DNA of 64,000 bases from Haloarcula halophila (GTDB lineage Archaea; Halobacteriota; Halobacteria; Halobacteriales; Haloarculaceae): NCBI RefSeq assembly GCF_029278565.1, contig NZ_CP119561.1:248001-312000 (forward strand), written 5' to 3'. Both the position numbers and the translations under genes were made by a program. The first letter of the stretch is position 1. Each line of letters starts with the position of its first letter. The notes beneath the pieces were generated by a model. That model did no database searches. It worked only from the letters and a program-made list of their open reading frames with translations, and had not been told where the DNA came from. Shown here one piece after another: positions 52,393 through 61,086 of the stretch.

Positions 52393-53199
52393 ATGCCCAA
52401 AATCGGCATCTATGCCCGTGTCTCGACAACAGACCAAGACCCGCAACGACAGCTCGACGAACTCCGGGAGTTTGCCGAAGACAGGTATGATGAGCCAGAA
52501 ATTCACGCCTACGCGGATCTCATCAGCGGGACCGAAACTGACCGCGGTGAAGAGTACCAGCGACTCCGAGCAGATATCAAAAACGGGGCCCTGGACATCG
52601 TCGTTGTCCACGAACTCTCACGTCTTTCTCGACTCGGTGGCGGCGAAATCCACGAGTTCCTGGAGTTCTGTCTCAGTCACGAAACTAGCGTTCAGGATAT
52701 GGAAGTCGGGCTGGAAATTAGCCTTGAGGATGACCTCGTCGACAGAGCAGTGAGTCAGCTTATCGCCGGTGTGATGGGTGACCTCGCCCGGGTTGAGCAC
52801 AAACAGAAGCTCCGCCGGATTCAATCAGGTATTGACGCTGCAAAAGAGGCCGGGCGATGGACTGGCCGGCCGCCAGCCGGGTTTGATGTCGAAGACGGCT
52901 ATCTCCAGGTCAACGCCGACCAGTTCCTTACTATTCGTCGCGCGCTCGAACGCGTTGAGCAAGGCTATACCTATGCTGAAGCAGCTGATGGAACGCCTGT
53001 TGCTGAATCAACGTTGAGGGCCCTCGAAGACGACCGTCGCGACCTCTATTTCTACGCTGAAGCTGAAGATGAGCGGCTCCAAGCTGCCGCTCAAGAGCTT
53101 GAACCACTTGGGAAACCGGATATTCCCGATGACACAGACCTCCCGGAGCAGGACATCAGGACTATCGTTCGCGATGAAATCCACCGACACCAGCAATAG
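52393..53199 (+). CDS. Serine recombinase (resolvase/invertase family)
   Basis: The 268-residue protein has a complete resolvase catalytic domain: KIGIYARVSTTDQDPQRQLD (nucleophile S11 in RVST), VVVHELSRLSRLGGGEIHEF with the catalytic arginines, and the long helix GVMGDLARVEHKQKLRRIQS. The C-terminal 110 residues are an HTH-like and helical region unlike large integrases. A TATA box (ttatata, 52364-52370) sits 26 bases before the ATG. It may resolve plasmid dimers or mobilise the defence island at whose right edge it lies. Confidence 0.85.
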   Translation: MPKIGIYARVSTTDQDPQRQLDELREFAEDRYDEPEIHAYADLISGTETDRGEEYQRLRADIKNGALDIVVVHELSRLSRLGGGEIHEFLEFCLSHETSVQDMEVGLEISLEDDLVDRAVSQLIAGVMGDLARVEHKQKLRRIQSGIDAAKEAGRWTGRPPAGFDVEDGYLQVNADQFLTIRRALERVEQGYTYAEAADGTPVAESTLRALEDDRRDLYFYAEAEDERLQAAAQELEPLGKPDIPDDTDLPEQDIRTIVRDEIHRHQQ

Positions 53200-53268
53200 G
53201 TCTCATTCAAGGGGTTTCGTACTCTCTGCTCAATGTCGCCCCGACAGTTATTACTCAATATATGAATT

Positions 53269-53862
53269 ATGAATCGTATGTCGAAAGCTGCGGGCGATCC
53301 GGAACGGGCTATAAATGGTCTCATGTCGATCGCACAGCTGCTGGAAGAACCACGGCTGGCCCGTCTCTACACGTTCGTCCTTCGCGATGGAGAGGCCACT
53401 ATCGACGATATCGTTGCGACGCTGGATATGCCTCGGACGACGGCGTATTCGGATATGGGGACACTCGTCGACCTCGGTGTAGTCACCCGAGACGAGACTC
53501 AGAAGACGCACACGTATTCTGCAGTCCCGATTACGCTTACTGCGGATCTCGACGGTGACGAATACACTGTCACTCCAACCCTTATCGAGGCTGTTGGCCG
53601 CTCACCGCAGGACCAGGATCTCGATCTTCTCTTGGAAAAATATGGGCTTGGGAAGCTTGCTGCTGCCCTCATGTATGCAATCCCGTATGTCGGTGGTGGG
53701 ATGTCTGAGCGGGTCGCTGCCCGCGAGCTCGATCTCCAATACGCCTTCGCGGTTGCCGTGTTGCATGCACTCCGAGATGTCGTTCAGGATATGGAATCCG
53801 CTGACCCCTACTTCGACGATATCCGAAACGCCCGTGATCAGGAACCGTCAGCGGAGGATTGA
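53269..53862 (+). CDS. DUF7437-type winged-helix antitoxin/regulator
   Basis: The 197-residue product (alternative ATG at 53278) has a winged helix (LARLYTFVLRDGEATIDDIV, ATLDMPRTTAYSDMGTLVDL) and a helical C-terminus. It is followed after nine bases by a PIN-domain gene, the usual haloarchaeal partner. The TATA-like caatatat lies close upstream. It probably represses the pair; since the toxin is truncated it may now be an orphan. Confidence 0.75.
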   Translation: MNRMSKAAGDPERAINGLMSIAQLLEEPRLARLYTFVLRDGEATIDDIVATLDMPRTTAYSDMGTLVDLGVVTRDETQKTHTYSAVPITLTADLDGDEYTVTPTLIEAVGRSPQDQDLDLLLEKYGLGKLAAALMYAIPYVGGGMSERVAARELDLQYAFAVAVLHALRDVVQDMESADPYFDDIRNARDQEPSAED

Positions 53863-53871
53863 TCGACAGAC

Positions 53872-54174
53872 ATGAGTGAGTTATTCGACCCTTTTGACGA
53901 GTCTGTGGCGTGGGTCGCAGACACGGGATTCTTCGTTGCTTGTGGCCGACAGCGGAATAACAAATATACGGCGCTCGAACGCTTCGCGGACCGGAACGAA
54001 CTCACGTTTGTGATTCCACAGTGTGTCTACGAAGAACTTGGCGGAGCCCCGGATTGCAGCACACCGGGGCAGACACCTATCAACAGCGCACGGGACGCTG
54101 GCTGGGTCAGAGTAGCTGATGAACCTGAGTATACGAACAGCACTGACTCTCGAGTGATGGATTATGTAAGGTAG
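53872..54174 (+). pseudogene. PIN-domain toxin gene, truncated at the 3' end
   Basis: The 100-residue frame starts MSELFDPFDESVAWVADTGF with the first PIN aspartate (VADTGFFVACG) and the conserved glutamate (VYEELGG), then ends abruptly at SRVMDYVR. Full-length relatives continue for another 60 or so residues that carry the remaining acidic site. The break is next to the origin repeats, suggesting deletion or recombination there. Activity is unlikely. Confidence 0.7.
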
Positions 54175-54301
54175 AGTCGGAGTCCACTGGCAAACCTCGG
54201 GGCTTGATCCCGAGGCGGTTGACTAGCGGTTCTGGAACTGACTGCAGTGATCGAGTTCTCTCGAATACATAAGGAATAGATGACAAAGGCGAAGAGACAC
54301 A

Positions 54302-54600
54302 CACCAGATTTTGAGTAAGGATTCTATGAGGTGTGTGGCAAAGGAGTGTTCAATTGAATTTAGAGGGGATTTCTTACTCCAAACTATGTGTGTTTCTTTA
54401 GTCTAGTTATCCTAGTAAGTAGTAGTGTAGTAGAAGCAGATACAACAAATCAACTAGGACGAACTCAACTGCTCCTAATCCGCGTCTCACCCTTCCCGAC
54501 TTTCTTACTCCAAACTAGGTGTGTGTCTGTCCTCTCCTTACTCCAAACTAGGTGTGTGTAGACCCGGTTTGGTGTAAGGAGAAAACCCTCAATATTAGAC
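54302..54600. other. Candidate replication origin: repeats upstream of orc1/cdc6
   Basis: Three direct copies of CTTACTCCAAACTAGGTGTG lie at 54373-54392 (one change), 54504-54523 and 54537-54556, with an inverted copy GGTTTGGTGTAAGGAG at 54566-54581 (one change) and a weaker inverted one around 54309-54321. An AT-rich block lies between the outer and inner groups (54395-54480) and another at 54590-54655. Repeats of this kind next to an orc1/cdc6 gene are origin recognition boxes in haloarchaea. The repeat differs from the common TTTCC...GGAAA box and presumably matches the adjacent Orc1. Confidence 0.8.
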
Positions 54601-54679
54601 TTTCAAACGCTATGAAGGAGTTATTACTCATAACTTGGTACCAAATATTTATTTCACTGGCTGTCGTCTGGCCTTAATA

Positions 54680-55888
54680 ATGGATAGCAACGAGGGGTCA
54701 GAGACGGTTCACAGTGTCTTTGAGAGTGTTGATGAGGGGGGTTGTGGGATCTTCGAGCAACGGGAAATTCTTCAAATCGACTATGTCCCCAGTGAGAAGC
54801 GAATAGTCGGTCGCGATGAGCAGATCGAGAAGGTTGCTGGTGAAATCGGACCAATCGTCGTTGGGCAGCCGCCAAATTCTATCATCATCTACGGAAAAAC
54901 GGGCTGTGGAAAGTCACTCGTCGCAAAGCACGTTTCCAAAATCGCTCAAGAAGAAGCCGAGAACCGAGATGTGAGACTTGCTACGGGGTATGTTAATTGC
55001 CAGCAGGCGAAGGGAAATTCCGACGCTCTGAGCAAGTACGGTCGTGAGATTAACCCACCAGAAAGTGGCATTAAGTTCCCAGCACGGGGGATTTCGGAGA
55101 ACGAGTATTTTGAGCGGGTCTGGTCGGTCCTGAACGAGTTTTACGACGCCGCCATCATCGTTCTAGATGAAGTTGATAAGCTCAATAACGACGACTTGTT
55201 GATGGCACTTTCCCGAGCAGGGGAGGATGGAAGTGTTGATGTTCCGATTGGGGTGATTGCGGTGTCGAACAAAATCAATTACCGGGACAATATGAGTGAA
55301 CGCACAAAGAGCTCGTTCGGACACAACGAGTTCATCTTTGAACCCTATGATGCAGCTCAAATCCGAGAAATCCTTCAGAATCGGACTGATGCCTTTGCTA
55401 AGGGAGTTCTCGATGACGGGGTGATTCCTCGTGCTGCCGCACTGAGTGCAAAGGAACACGGTGACGCACGAAAGGCAATGCGCCTTCTCCGGTACGCTGG
55501 TGACCAAGCGAACAAAGAGAATGCCGACCGGGTGAAAGAATCTCACCTCTCTGACGCTCGGGCTTCAGCGGAAGTTGATCGACTGCTTGAACTCATTTCG
55601 GGGCTCCCGCCCCACAGCAAGCACGTCCTGGTAGCGCTCGCGAACCTCACTAAAAACCAACCGGACCGGGAATGGTTCCGGACGATGCGAATACGCGAGA
55701 CGTATCTTGATGTTTGCGATCAGATCGGGACCGACCCGCTATCAGCTGAGCGGACGCGGCAACTACTCAACGAACTTTGCTTCTTAGAGATTGCCGGGAG
55801 TCGACGAGGTACCGGGGAGGGGAAGGGGCATTACAGTCAGTACACTCTCCTTTGGGACGCAGATGTTGTCCTCACTCTCGACAGCTGA
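54680..55888 (+). CDS. Orc1/Cdc6-family replication initiator
   Basis: The ATG at 54680 has a TATA element (aatattta, 54644-54651) about 31 bases upstream and gives 402 residues. It has Walker A IIIYGKTGCGKSLVAKHVSK, Walker B AAIIVLDEVDKLNNDDLL, an arginine-finger region and a C-terminal winged helix (LLELISGLPPHSKHVLVALA onward). Length and layout fit a complete initiator. It probably binds the repeats just upstream and defines a replicon with them. An earlier in-frame start at 54635 lies on the promoter. Confidence 0.9.
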   Translation: MDSNEGSETVHSVFESVDEGGCGIFEQREILQIDYVPSEKRIVGRDEQIEKVAGEIGPIVVGQPPNSIIIYGKTGCGKSLVAKHVSKIAQEEAENRDVRLATGYVNCQQAKGNSDALSKYGREINPPESGIKFPARGISENEYFERVWSVLNEFYDAAIIVLDEVDKLNNDDLLMALSRAGEDGSVDVPIGVIAVSNKINYRDNMSERTKSSFGHNEFIFEPYDAAQIREILQNRTDAFAKGVLDDGVIPRAAALSAKEHGDARKAMRLLRYAGDQANKENADRVKESHLSDARASAEVDRLLELISGLPPHSKHVLVALANLTKNQPDREWFRTMRIRETYLDVCDQIGTDPLSAERTRQLLNELCFLEIAGSRRGTGEGKGHYSQYTLLWDADVVLTLDS

Positions 55889-55910
55889 CGCTATCTGTTT
55901 CTGTGCTTGA

Positions 55911-56129
55911 ACCCTCCAAGAGCAGCGGATCTACGATATCGACGAGCGGGCGTACGTCAGGAAAGCCGACATCAACGAGGACGTGAAAGAGACGCGATTG
56001 CAGGGATTAAAAGACCGACTCGCGGCCACTGAAAGCGAGGAGGCGGATGTCCTCCGCAGCGAAATCGAGGACCTGGAAGACCGAATCGACGAACTCACGA
56101 GCTTTCGAACAGGTTCCGAGGTACAATAG
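55911..56129 (+). pseudogene. C-terminal fragment of a lost gene (coiled-coil)
   Basis: The frame 55911-56129 reads EQRIYDIDERAYVRKADINE, then a coiled-coil (RLAATESEEADVLRSEIEDL, EDRIDELTSFRTGSEVQ) and a stop, with no start codon and a stop just before it. The codon use is typical of real haloarchaeal genes. It is the 3' end of a truncated gene I cannot name. It fills most of the 314-bp gap after orc1/cdc6. Confidence 0.55.
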
Positions 56130-56202
56130 CTGAGTATCGTTGTCGGGTGACTCTCGCAGCAGATCCGGCGAAGAGGTCTTCCTGGGATGACCACGAGTCC
56201 GA

Positions 56203-56871
56203 TCAGTCTAGACGGGTGAGCGAGCCATAGAGTTCTTCGTTTTGAATGTGAGTACAGAACTGTGCGCAGAGCCGACAGCAGTCCGCGGCATCGGTGAAGG
56301 TCCGGACACTGGCGTCCCAGCGCGCGTGGACGGCGCCAAGCATCGCACTTCGAACCGATGGTTCGGTCGCGACCATAACCCGTCGCGCACGCGCGGGCGG
56401 CGTTGCATCGGCTGCCGGTCCCTGCATTCCAACTGTCGACAGAATATCCTCGAGGACGCTCCCGATCTCGATCCCGACACCGAGGTTGTCGCCGACCTGT
56501 GGAGCGATGAAGATCGTTGCATTACTCGCTTGCGCAAAGGCGATACTCTGTGTGGCGGCATCCATCTCGTCGAGCGGAATCCCGACGTCGATTGCGAGAA
56601 AAGCATTAAATCCGCGGTCGCGGAGGCAGTCCCGCGTCTCCTGCAGGAGCCGCAACACCTCGTCTTCGGCGTACTCGCCGCTGGTCTTGTCCCACGTCGC
56701 AAACGACGGGGCATCGGTTTCGACATCGGCGTCCGCCGGCAACAGTGCGTCGACGTCGAATGTCCGGTACGGTCCCATCAGATAGACGAGAAACTGTTCC
56801 CGCCGGACTGGAGCGAGCGCATCTGAATCACCAGCGGCACGGGGGAGATTGTCGATAATCCGTTGCCGCAT
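56203..56871 (-). CDS. DUF7509-like protein, nucleoside-deoxyribosyltransferase-like fold
   Basis: The 222-residue product has FLVYLMGPYRTFDVD (28-42), LLQETRDCLRDRGFNAFLAI, and ATIFIAPQVGDNLGVGIEIG, an order resembling nucleoside 2-deoxyribosyltransferase-like proteins (GP.R start; G.G.EIG end with the catalytic-type glutamate). A C-terminal cysteine- and histidine-containing tail (CCRLCAQFCTH) is extra. It is divergent from an ArsR-like gene at 56984, with a TATA-like catataaatat at 56898-56907. The pair recurs in haloarchaea; an NAD- or nucleoside-consuming toxin is possible but unproven. Confidence 0.6.
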   Translation of the reverse strand: MRQRIIDNLPRAAGDSDALAPVRREQFLVYLMGPYRTFDVDALLPADADVETDAPSFATWDKTSGEYAEDEVLRLLQETRDCLRDRGFNAFLAIDVGIPLDEMDAATQSIAFAQASNATIFIAPQVGDNLGVGIEIGSVLEDILSTVGMQGPAADATPPARARRVMVATEPSVRSAMLGAVHARWDASVRTFTDAADCCRLCAQFCTHIQNEELYGSLTRLD

Positions 56872-56983
56872 TCGGCTCGTCGGTTCGGAACGGTAGCATA
56901 TAAATATCGGTGTTTTCAGGAATATTCTAGTCGAGAACGACTAAGTACGTGGCGTCCCAACGTAGGACCCGAGGCACCCGCAA

Positions 56984-57376
56984 ATGTCCGAAACCGATCG
57001 CCATCCAATAGAGGGGGTTCGTCAGCCGGACCCGCCGCTTCCCGAGGATAGCGGGCTGACGCTTGAGGAGTATCTCGCTATGCAACAGGCGATCGGCCAC
57101 CCGACGCGGTTCCGGATCCTCCGCACGCTCGTCGCCAACGACGAACTGAGTGCTGCCGACCTCAAGACTGCGGTCGATGTTGAATCCCACAATTTCCACT
57201 ACCATCTCGACGAACTCGTCGATGTCGGGCTCGTCGACAAGCGCCAGCGACGGACCGCTGACAGCCAGGGTTTTTATACATACTATCGGCCGACGGCAAT
57301 GGGCCGCGGTATTCTTGAGCACGGTGTCGAAGAGCTGATAAGCCGTGAACGGGAGTTTAATGACGCTTATTCGTAG
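56984..57376 (+). CDS. ArsR-type winged-helix regulator
   Basis: The 130-residue protein has a clear ArsR-like core: QAIGHPTRFRILRTLVANDE, LSAADLKTAVDVESHNFHYH and LDELVDVGLVDKRQRR. It lacks metal-binding cysteines. It is encoded divergently from the DUF7509-like gene with about 110 bases between the starts, so it may repress both. The next feature, an insertion sequence, begins 11 bases after its stop. Confidence 0.8.
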   Translation: MSETDRHPIEGVRQPDPPLPEDSGLTLEEYLAMQQAIGHPTRFRILRTLVANDELSAADLKTAVDVESHNFHYHLDELVDVGLVDKRQRRTADSQGFYTYYRPTAMGRGILEHGVEELISREREFNDAYS

Positions 57377-57387
57377 GCTGTCGTAGG

Positions 57388-58457
57388 GGGGGTGGGATAA
57401 AATCACCCTCATAGCGCTAAGTTCGGACTGCTCGGATCACCTCCTCGTTCGTAATTCGTGATCGCTACGACAAGCCGAAGACACACCGATAAGAACACGT
57501 GTGCCTTCGCCATGGCGCGGTCTCGGGCGGGAACGCGCCCGAGACCGCCCTCCTTGCAGACGTTGATCGTGTTCTCGACCTGTGACCTGTCAGCGTAGGT
57601 CTCGTTGAGCTGTGTCTGCGACACACCGATGTCGTCGAAGTGGTTCGTGACGCGGTCTTCAACCCGGTACTCGATATCGAGGGGATCGTCCGTGTTCCGG
57701 TGATTGTACGGAGCCACTGGCACGACCTGCTCCTCCAGCAGCAGGTCGTGCCAGTTCAAGATGTCGAACGCTGAAGCACCGATCATCCACAGCGGTTTCT
57801 CGACGGCGAGCGCGTCACGCGTGACGCGCATCGCCGTCTCCTCATCAACCTGCTCGCCGTCTGTGAACGCTGCAGCAACCGGGACATTGTTCGCAGTCGT
57901 GACCAGTGTACAGCCGTAGCCAAAGTAGTTCTCATCGGTTGTTGGATCGTAGTTCCACGCCCCGTCGGAGTCATCTCGGGGTGTCGCCCGTACTTCCGTC
58001 GAGTCGATCCGGAACGTCGGGGAGAGCAGGCCGCGCCGGGCGGCCTGCTCGACCAGATGATTAAAAATCGCCTCAGCAGTCATGCTAAAGTCGCTTCTGA
58101 AGCGTTTGATCGGGTCACGCGACGGGGCATGTGGAAAGCCACACTGCCGCCAGACGGTTTCGTCTTGGAGGGCACGATAGACCGCTCGTTGACCGTAGAT
58201 ATCGTTGTGGAAGCAGTACAGATGGGTCAGAAACAGTCCATACGGGTCGAAATCCGGTGTTCGCCCCCGAGCCGCGGGGGCGAACCCCTCGAATTGCTCA
58301 AGGAACGACGAATCAAGATGCTCACCTAACAGTGTGATCTCCGTCTCCAAGAGATTGAAGACGTTCTCAACCGTATCTACTGGTGGCAGGGCTTGTGTCG
58401 ACATTCTATTCCGCTAGCCCTGCCGTCTAACCCTGAGAACGTTTCTATCCCACCCCC
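57388..58457 (-). mobile_element. IS5-like insertion sequence (about 1.07 kb)
   Basis: The terminal inverted repeats begin GGGGGTGGGATA at 57388-57399 and its complement at 58446-58457, with imperfect similarity continuing inward (TCA). One transposase gene fills the element. I could not define a target duplication. The element lies between an ArsR-like gene and the sugar transporter operon and breaks neither. Confidence 0.75.
57409..58404 (-). CDS. IS5-like DDE transposase
   Basis: The 331-residue protein has the N-terminal DUF772-like region (DPYGLFLTHLYCFHNDIYGQ, RAVYRALQDETVWRQCGFPH) and DDE candidates: D in FRIDSTEVRATPRDD, D near PLWMIGASAFDILNW and E in YADRSQVENTINVCKE. Length and layout are normal, with no frameshift, so the element may be active. 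It has haloarchaeal composition. Confidence 0.85.
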   Translation of the reverse strand: MSTQALPPVDTVENVFNLLETEITLLGEHLDSSFLEQFEGFAPAARGRTPDFDPYGLFLTHLYCFHNDIYGQRAVYRALQDETVWRQCGFPHAPSRDPIKRFRSDFSMTAEAIFNHLVEQAARRGLLSPTFRIDSTEVRATPRDDSDGAWNYDPTTDENYFGYGCTLVTTANNVPVAAAFTDGEQVDEETAMRVTRDALAVEKPLWMIGASAFDILNWHDLLLEEQVVPVAPYNHRNTDDPLDIEYRVEDRVTNHFDDIGVSQTQLNETYADRSQVENTINVCKEGGLGRVPARDRAMAKAHVFLSVCLRLVVAITNYERGGDPSSPNLAL

Positions 58458-58653
58458 TTGGATAGTCAAAAGTGATAGCGGCTGCTAATACTCGTCAATA
58501 GGTCGACCCATGCTCGTCGAAATCGAGTACGACTTTTATGAGAGTACTTTCTAAAAGACCTCTGCAGCGATGGAGCGCGCAGAACACAATTGCTGTGATC
58601 AAGAGTATTTCAGAAGTGGCTCGGAGAATAGCAAGACAGCAGACTGTCCACTG

Positions 58654-59307
58654 TCAAGTATCTGCAGGCTCTCTGACCGGTGTTGTTGATGGCGACTGCC
58701 TGGACTGTCCCGCTACCGCCTCCACAACCGTAATTTGAAGCGCGAACGTGGAACCAGCGAACAGTAGGACGAACGCAACAGTTAACAGCGCAAGCAATGC
58801 GAAGAGCACAATCGAAAGTATGCCAGTAGTCAGTGCGGGAGTGGGATGGCGAACCAGCCAGCCAAGACCGAATCGAAGCGCTTCGATGGGGCTATCGCCA
58901 TGGGCTAACCGGACGAACGTCGGCACCAACGCCAACGCGACGTATAACGCCGTATACCCCGTGAGGAGGGCGGCCCCCTCGCCAACCAGCGATCCCTCTC
59001 GCAAAGCTGTGACACCGTAGGTGACCGCGACGGCACCGAAGGCGACGGGGACGCCACTGAACAGCAATGCAGCAACGCCGTTCATTCGCAGCGTGTGACA
59101 GACGCGTGATCGATCAATCCGATTGCGATCACTCCGGAGGTCCAGAATCGCCGCGTAGGCCCCAAGTGTGGCTGGGCCGATCGTCACGAGCGGTAGCGAC
59201 ACAAAAAACCAGACAACACTGATGACCACAAGAGACAGGCTATTCCGGTAGACGAACCCAGGAACGCTCGCCACCGCACGTCGGAACGACTCCTGATCTC
59301 CAGCCAT
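58654..59307 (-). CDS. DUF624/YesL-like membrane protein of the sugar transport operon
   Basis: The 217-residue protein has five or six membrane segments and begins FRRAVASVPGFVYRNSLSLV, then VVWFFVSLPLVTIGPATLGA, the DUF624 (YesL) pattern. Such proteins are often encoded with carbohydrate ABC transporters, role unknown. Its start is four bases after the permease stop, so it is the last gene of the operon. Confidence 0.75.
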   Translation of the reverse strand: MAGDQESFRRAVASVPGFVYRNSLSLVVISVVWFFVSLPLVTIGPATLGAYAAILDLRSDRNRIDRSRVCHTLRMNGVAALLFSGVPVAFGAVAVTYGVTALREGSLVGEGAALLTGYTALYVALALVPTFVRLAHGDSPIEALRFGLGWLVRHPTPALTTGILSIVLFALLALLTVAFVLLFAGSTFALQITVVEAVAGQSRQSPSTTPVREPADT

Positions 59308-59310
59308 AAG

Positions 59311-60174
59311 CTATCCCGTCCCTGCCTGCATCTGCACGCTAGAGATGAGCTTGTCCTGGAACAGTAGGAACACGATGAACAGCGGCAGCGAGATGAGCGC
59401 CAGGTTCGCCATCAAGCGGTTAGATTCCTGAGCGTAGACGCTCTGCAGTGTGGTCGCGCCCACGGGCAGGGTGTACGCCGCCTCGTTCTGCAGAACGATC
59501 AGCGGCCAGAGATACTGGTTCCAGCTCCAGACGAACACGAACAGCGCCAGGGCCGTGATCACCGGCAGCGACAGCGGAAGGATGATTTGGGCGTAGATGC
59601 GGAACGTCGAGAAGCCGTCCAGGCGAGCTGACTCCTCAAGATCCTCGGGGATGTCCCGGAAGAACTGCACTAGCAGGAACACCCCGAGTGGCCCGGCGAC
59701 GAACGGAAAAACAAGGGCCTGGTAGCTGTTGACCCACCCTAGGCGATTGATCAGCGTGAATAGCGGGATAACGTTGATCTGGGGCGGAACCATGAATGAC
59801 GCGATGATGATCCCCAGAATGGCCTTGCGTCCCGGCCACTCTAGGCGCGTCAGCGAGAACGCCACCATGGAGTCGACCACGACGATGAGAGCGGTCGTGG
59901 TGCTGGCGATGATGAACGTGTTGAGGATCCAGCGTCCGAGCAGGTCGCTCGTGGTGATCGTCTCGATCCAGAACGCGAGCGTCACCCGGGTGGGGACCCA
60001 CTGGAAGCCGAACAGTTGTGTCGAGGGGGTCACTGACAGCGCGAACATCCGGAGCAGAGGGATGAACCACAGCAGCGCCAGGCCGTACAGGACCACGTAG
60101 ACGCCGACCTCGTAGAGGGTCTGAACGTCCACCCGGACGTCGATCAGGTCTTTGGCCGTGTCGGCAAACGACAT
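59311..60174 (-). CDS. Carbohydrate ABC transporter permease (MalG/UgpE type)
   Basis: The 287-residue protein has six membrane helices and the EAA loop EDLEESARLDGFSTFRIYAQ, then IILPLSLPVI, which contacts the ATPase. The family pairs with a MalF/UgpA-type permease, encoded just upstream with an ATGA overlap. The size is normal. It forms half of the membrane channel for the sugar taken up by this system. Confidence 0.92.
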   Translation of the reverse strand: MSFADTAKDLIDVRVDVQTLYEVGVYVVLYGLALLWFIPLLRMFALSVTPSTQLFGFQWVPTRVTLAFWIETITTSDLLGRWILNTFIIASTTTALIVVVDSMVAFSLTRLEWPGRKAILGIIIASFMVPPQINVIPLFTLINRLGWVNSYQALVFPFVAGPLGVFLLVQFFRDIPEDLEESARLDGFSTFRIYAQIILPLSLPVITALALFVFVWSWNQYLWPLIVLQNEAAYTLPVGATTLQSVYAQESNRLMANLALISLPLFIVFLLFQDKLISSVQMQAGTG

Positions 60175-61085
60175 CAGCCCTCCACCCCCTGGCCGACGAG
60201 GTAGTAGTTGATGATTGAGACCCCAACGAGGATAATCAGGATGACGTAGCCGACGGCGGCGCCGTACCCAAGGTCGAACGTCTGGAAGCCCAGCTGGTAG
60301 AGGTAGTACACCAGGGTATTGGTCGAACCGTTCGGACCGCCTGTCGTCATCGTCTGGACTTGGCCGAACACCCGGAACTGGAAGACGGTTCCCGCGATCA
60401 GCACGAACATGATGGAGTTGCGCATCTGTGGGAGAGTGACGTCCTTGAACTGCCGGAGAGGACCAGCACCGTCGAGTTGGGCGGCCTCATAGAGGCGCTC
60501 GGAGACGCCCTGTCTGCCCGCCAGCAGGATTGCGAAATAGAAGCCGGCCTGCCACCAGACGGTCACCAGGGCCAGTGCGGGCATCGCGAACGCTTCCTGG
60601 CCGAGGACGTTGCCCACGAGCCAGCCGACGTGATGGGTGAAAGCGCCGTTTGCCGAGTACAGCTGCAGCCAGAGGAACCCGACGATAGAGACGGTCATGA
60701 CGTACGGGACAAAGTAGAAGAACTTCAGCACCTTCGTACCCTTCACGCCGCGGTTGATCCCCAGCGCCATCGCGAGGCTGACGAGCAACAGCAACGGGAC
60801 CGTCAGCACGACGAACCAGGTGGTGTTCTTGAGCGCCTGCCAGAACATCGGGTCCTGAAGCAGAGTCGCGTAGTTCTGGAGGCCGACGAACTCCGACTGC
60901 GCCGGGTTCAGAAGGTTCCACTCGAAGAAGCTCATGTACAGTCCTTTCAATAAGGGGTACACGAGGAACACCGCGAAGATGGCGAGGTACGGCAGCGCGA
61001 AGGCGTACGCCTCGAGTGTCTCCCGGTCGATCCACTGTCGGAGGTCGGCCGCGAACGCCGGTCCGGTATCCGATTCCACCGACAT
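60174..61085 (-). CDS. Carbohydrate ABC transporter permease (MalF/UgpA type)
   Basis: The 303-residue protein has six helices and the EAA loop LYEAAQLDGAGPLRQFKDVT, then LPQM. The N-terminal helix follows a short cytosolic start (DRETLEAYAFALPYLAIFAV). It begins one base after the binding-protein stop and overlaps the next permease by ATGA, so the channel subunits are co-translated. Confidence 0.92.
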   Translation of the reverse strand: MSVESDTGPAFAADLRQWIDRETLEAYAFALPYLAIFAVFLVYPLLKGLYMSFFEWNLLNPAQSEFVGLQNYATLLQDPMFWQALKNTTWFVVLTVPLLLLVSLAMALGINRGVKGTKVLKFFYFVPYVMTVSIVGFLWLQLYSANGAFTHHVGWLVGNVLGQEAFAMPALALVTVWWQAGFYFAILLAGRQGVSERLYEAAQLDGAGPLRQFKDVTLPQMRNSIMFVLIAGTVFQFRVFGQVQTMTTGGPNGSTNTLVYYLYQLGFQTFDLGYGAAVGYVILIILVGVSIINYYLVGQGVEG

Positions 61086-61086
61086 G

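Noticed and set aside
54373-54581. Possible CRISPR array
   Set aside because: The repeats are irregularly spaced (111 and 13 bases), one is inverted, no cas gene is near, and they lie upstream of orc1/cdc6.
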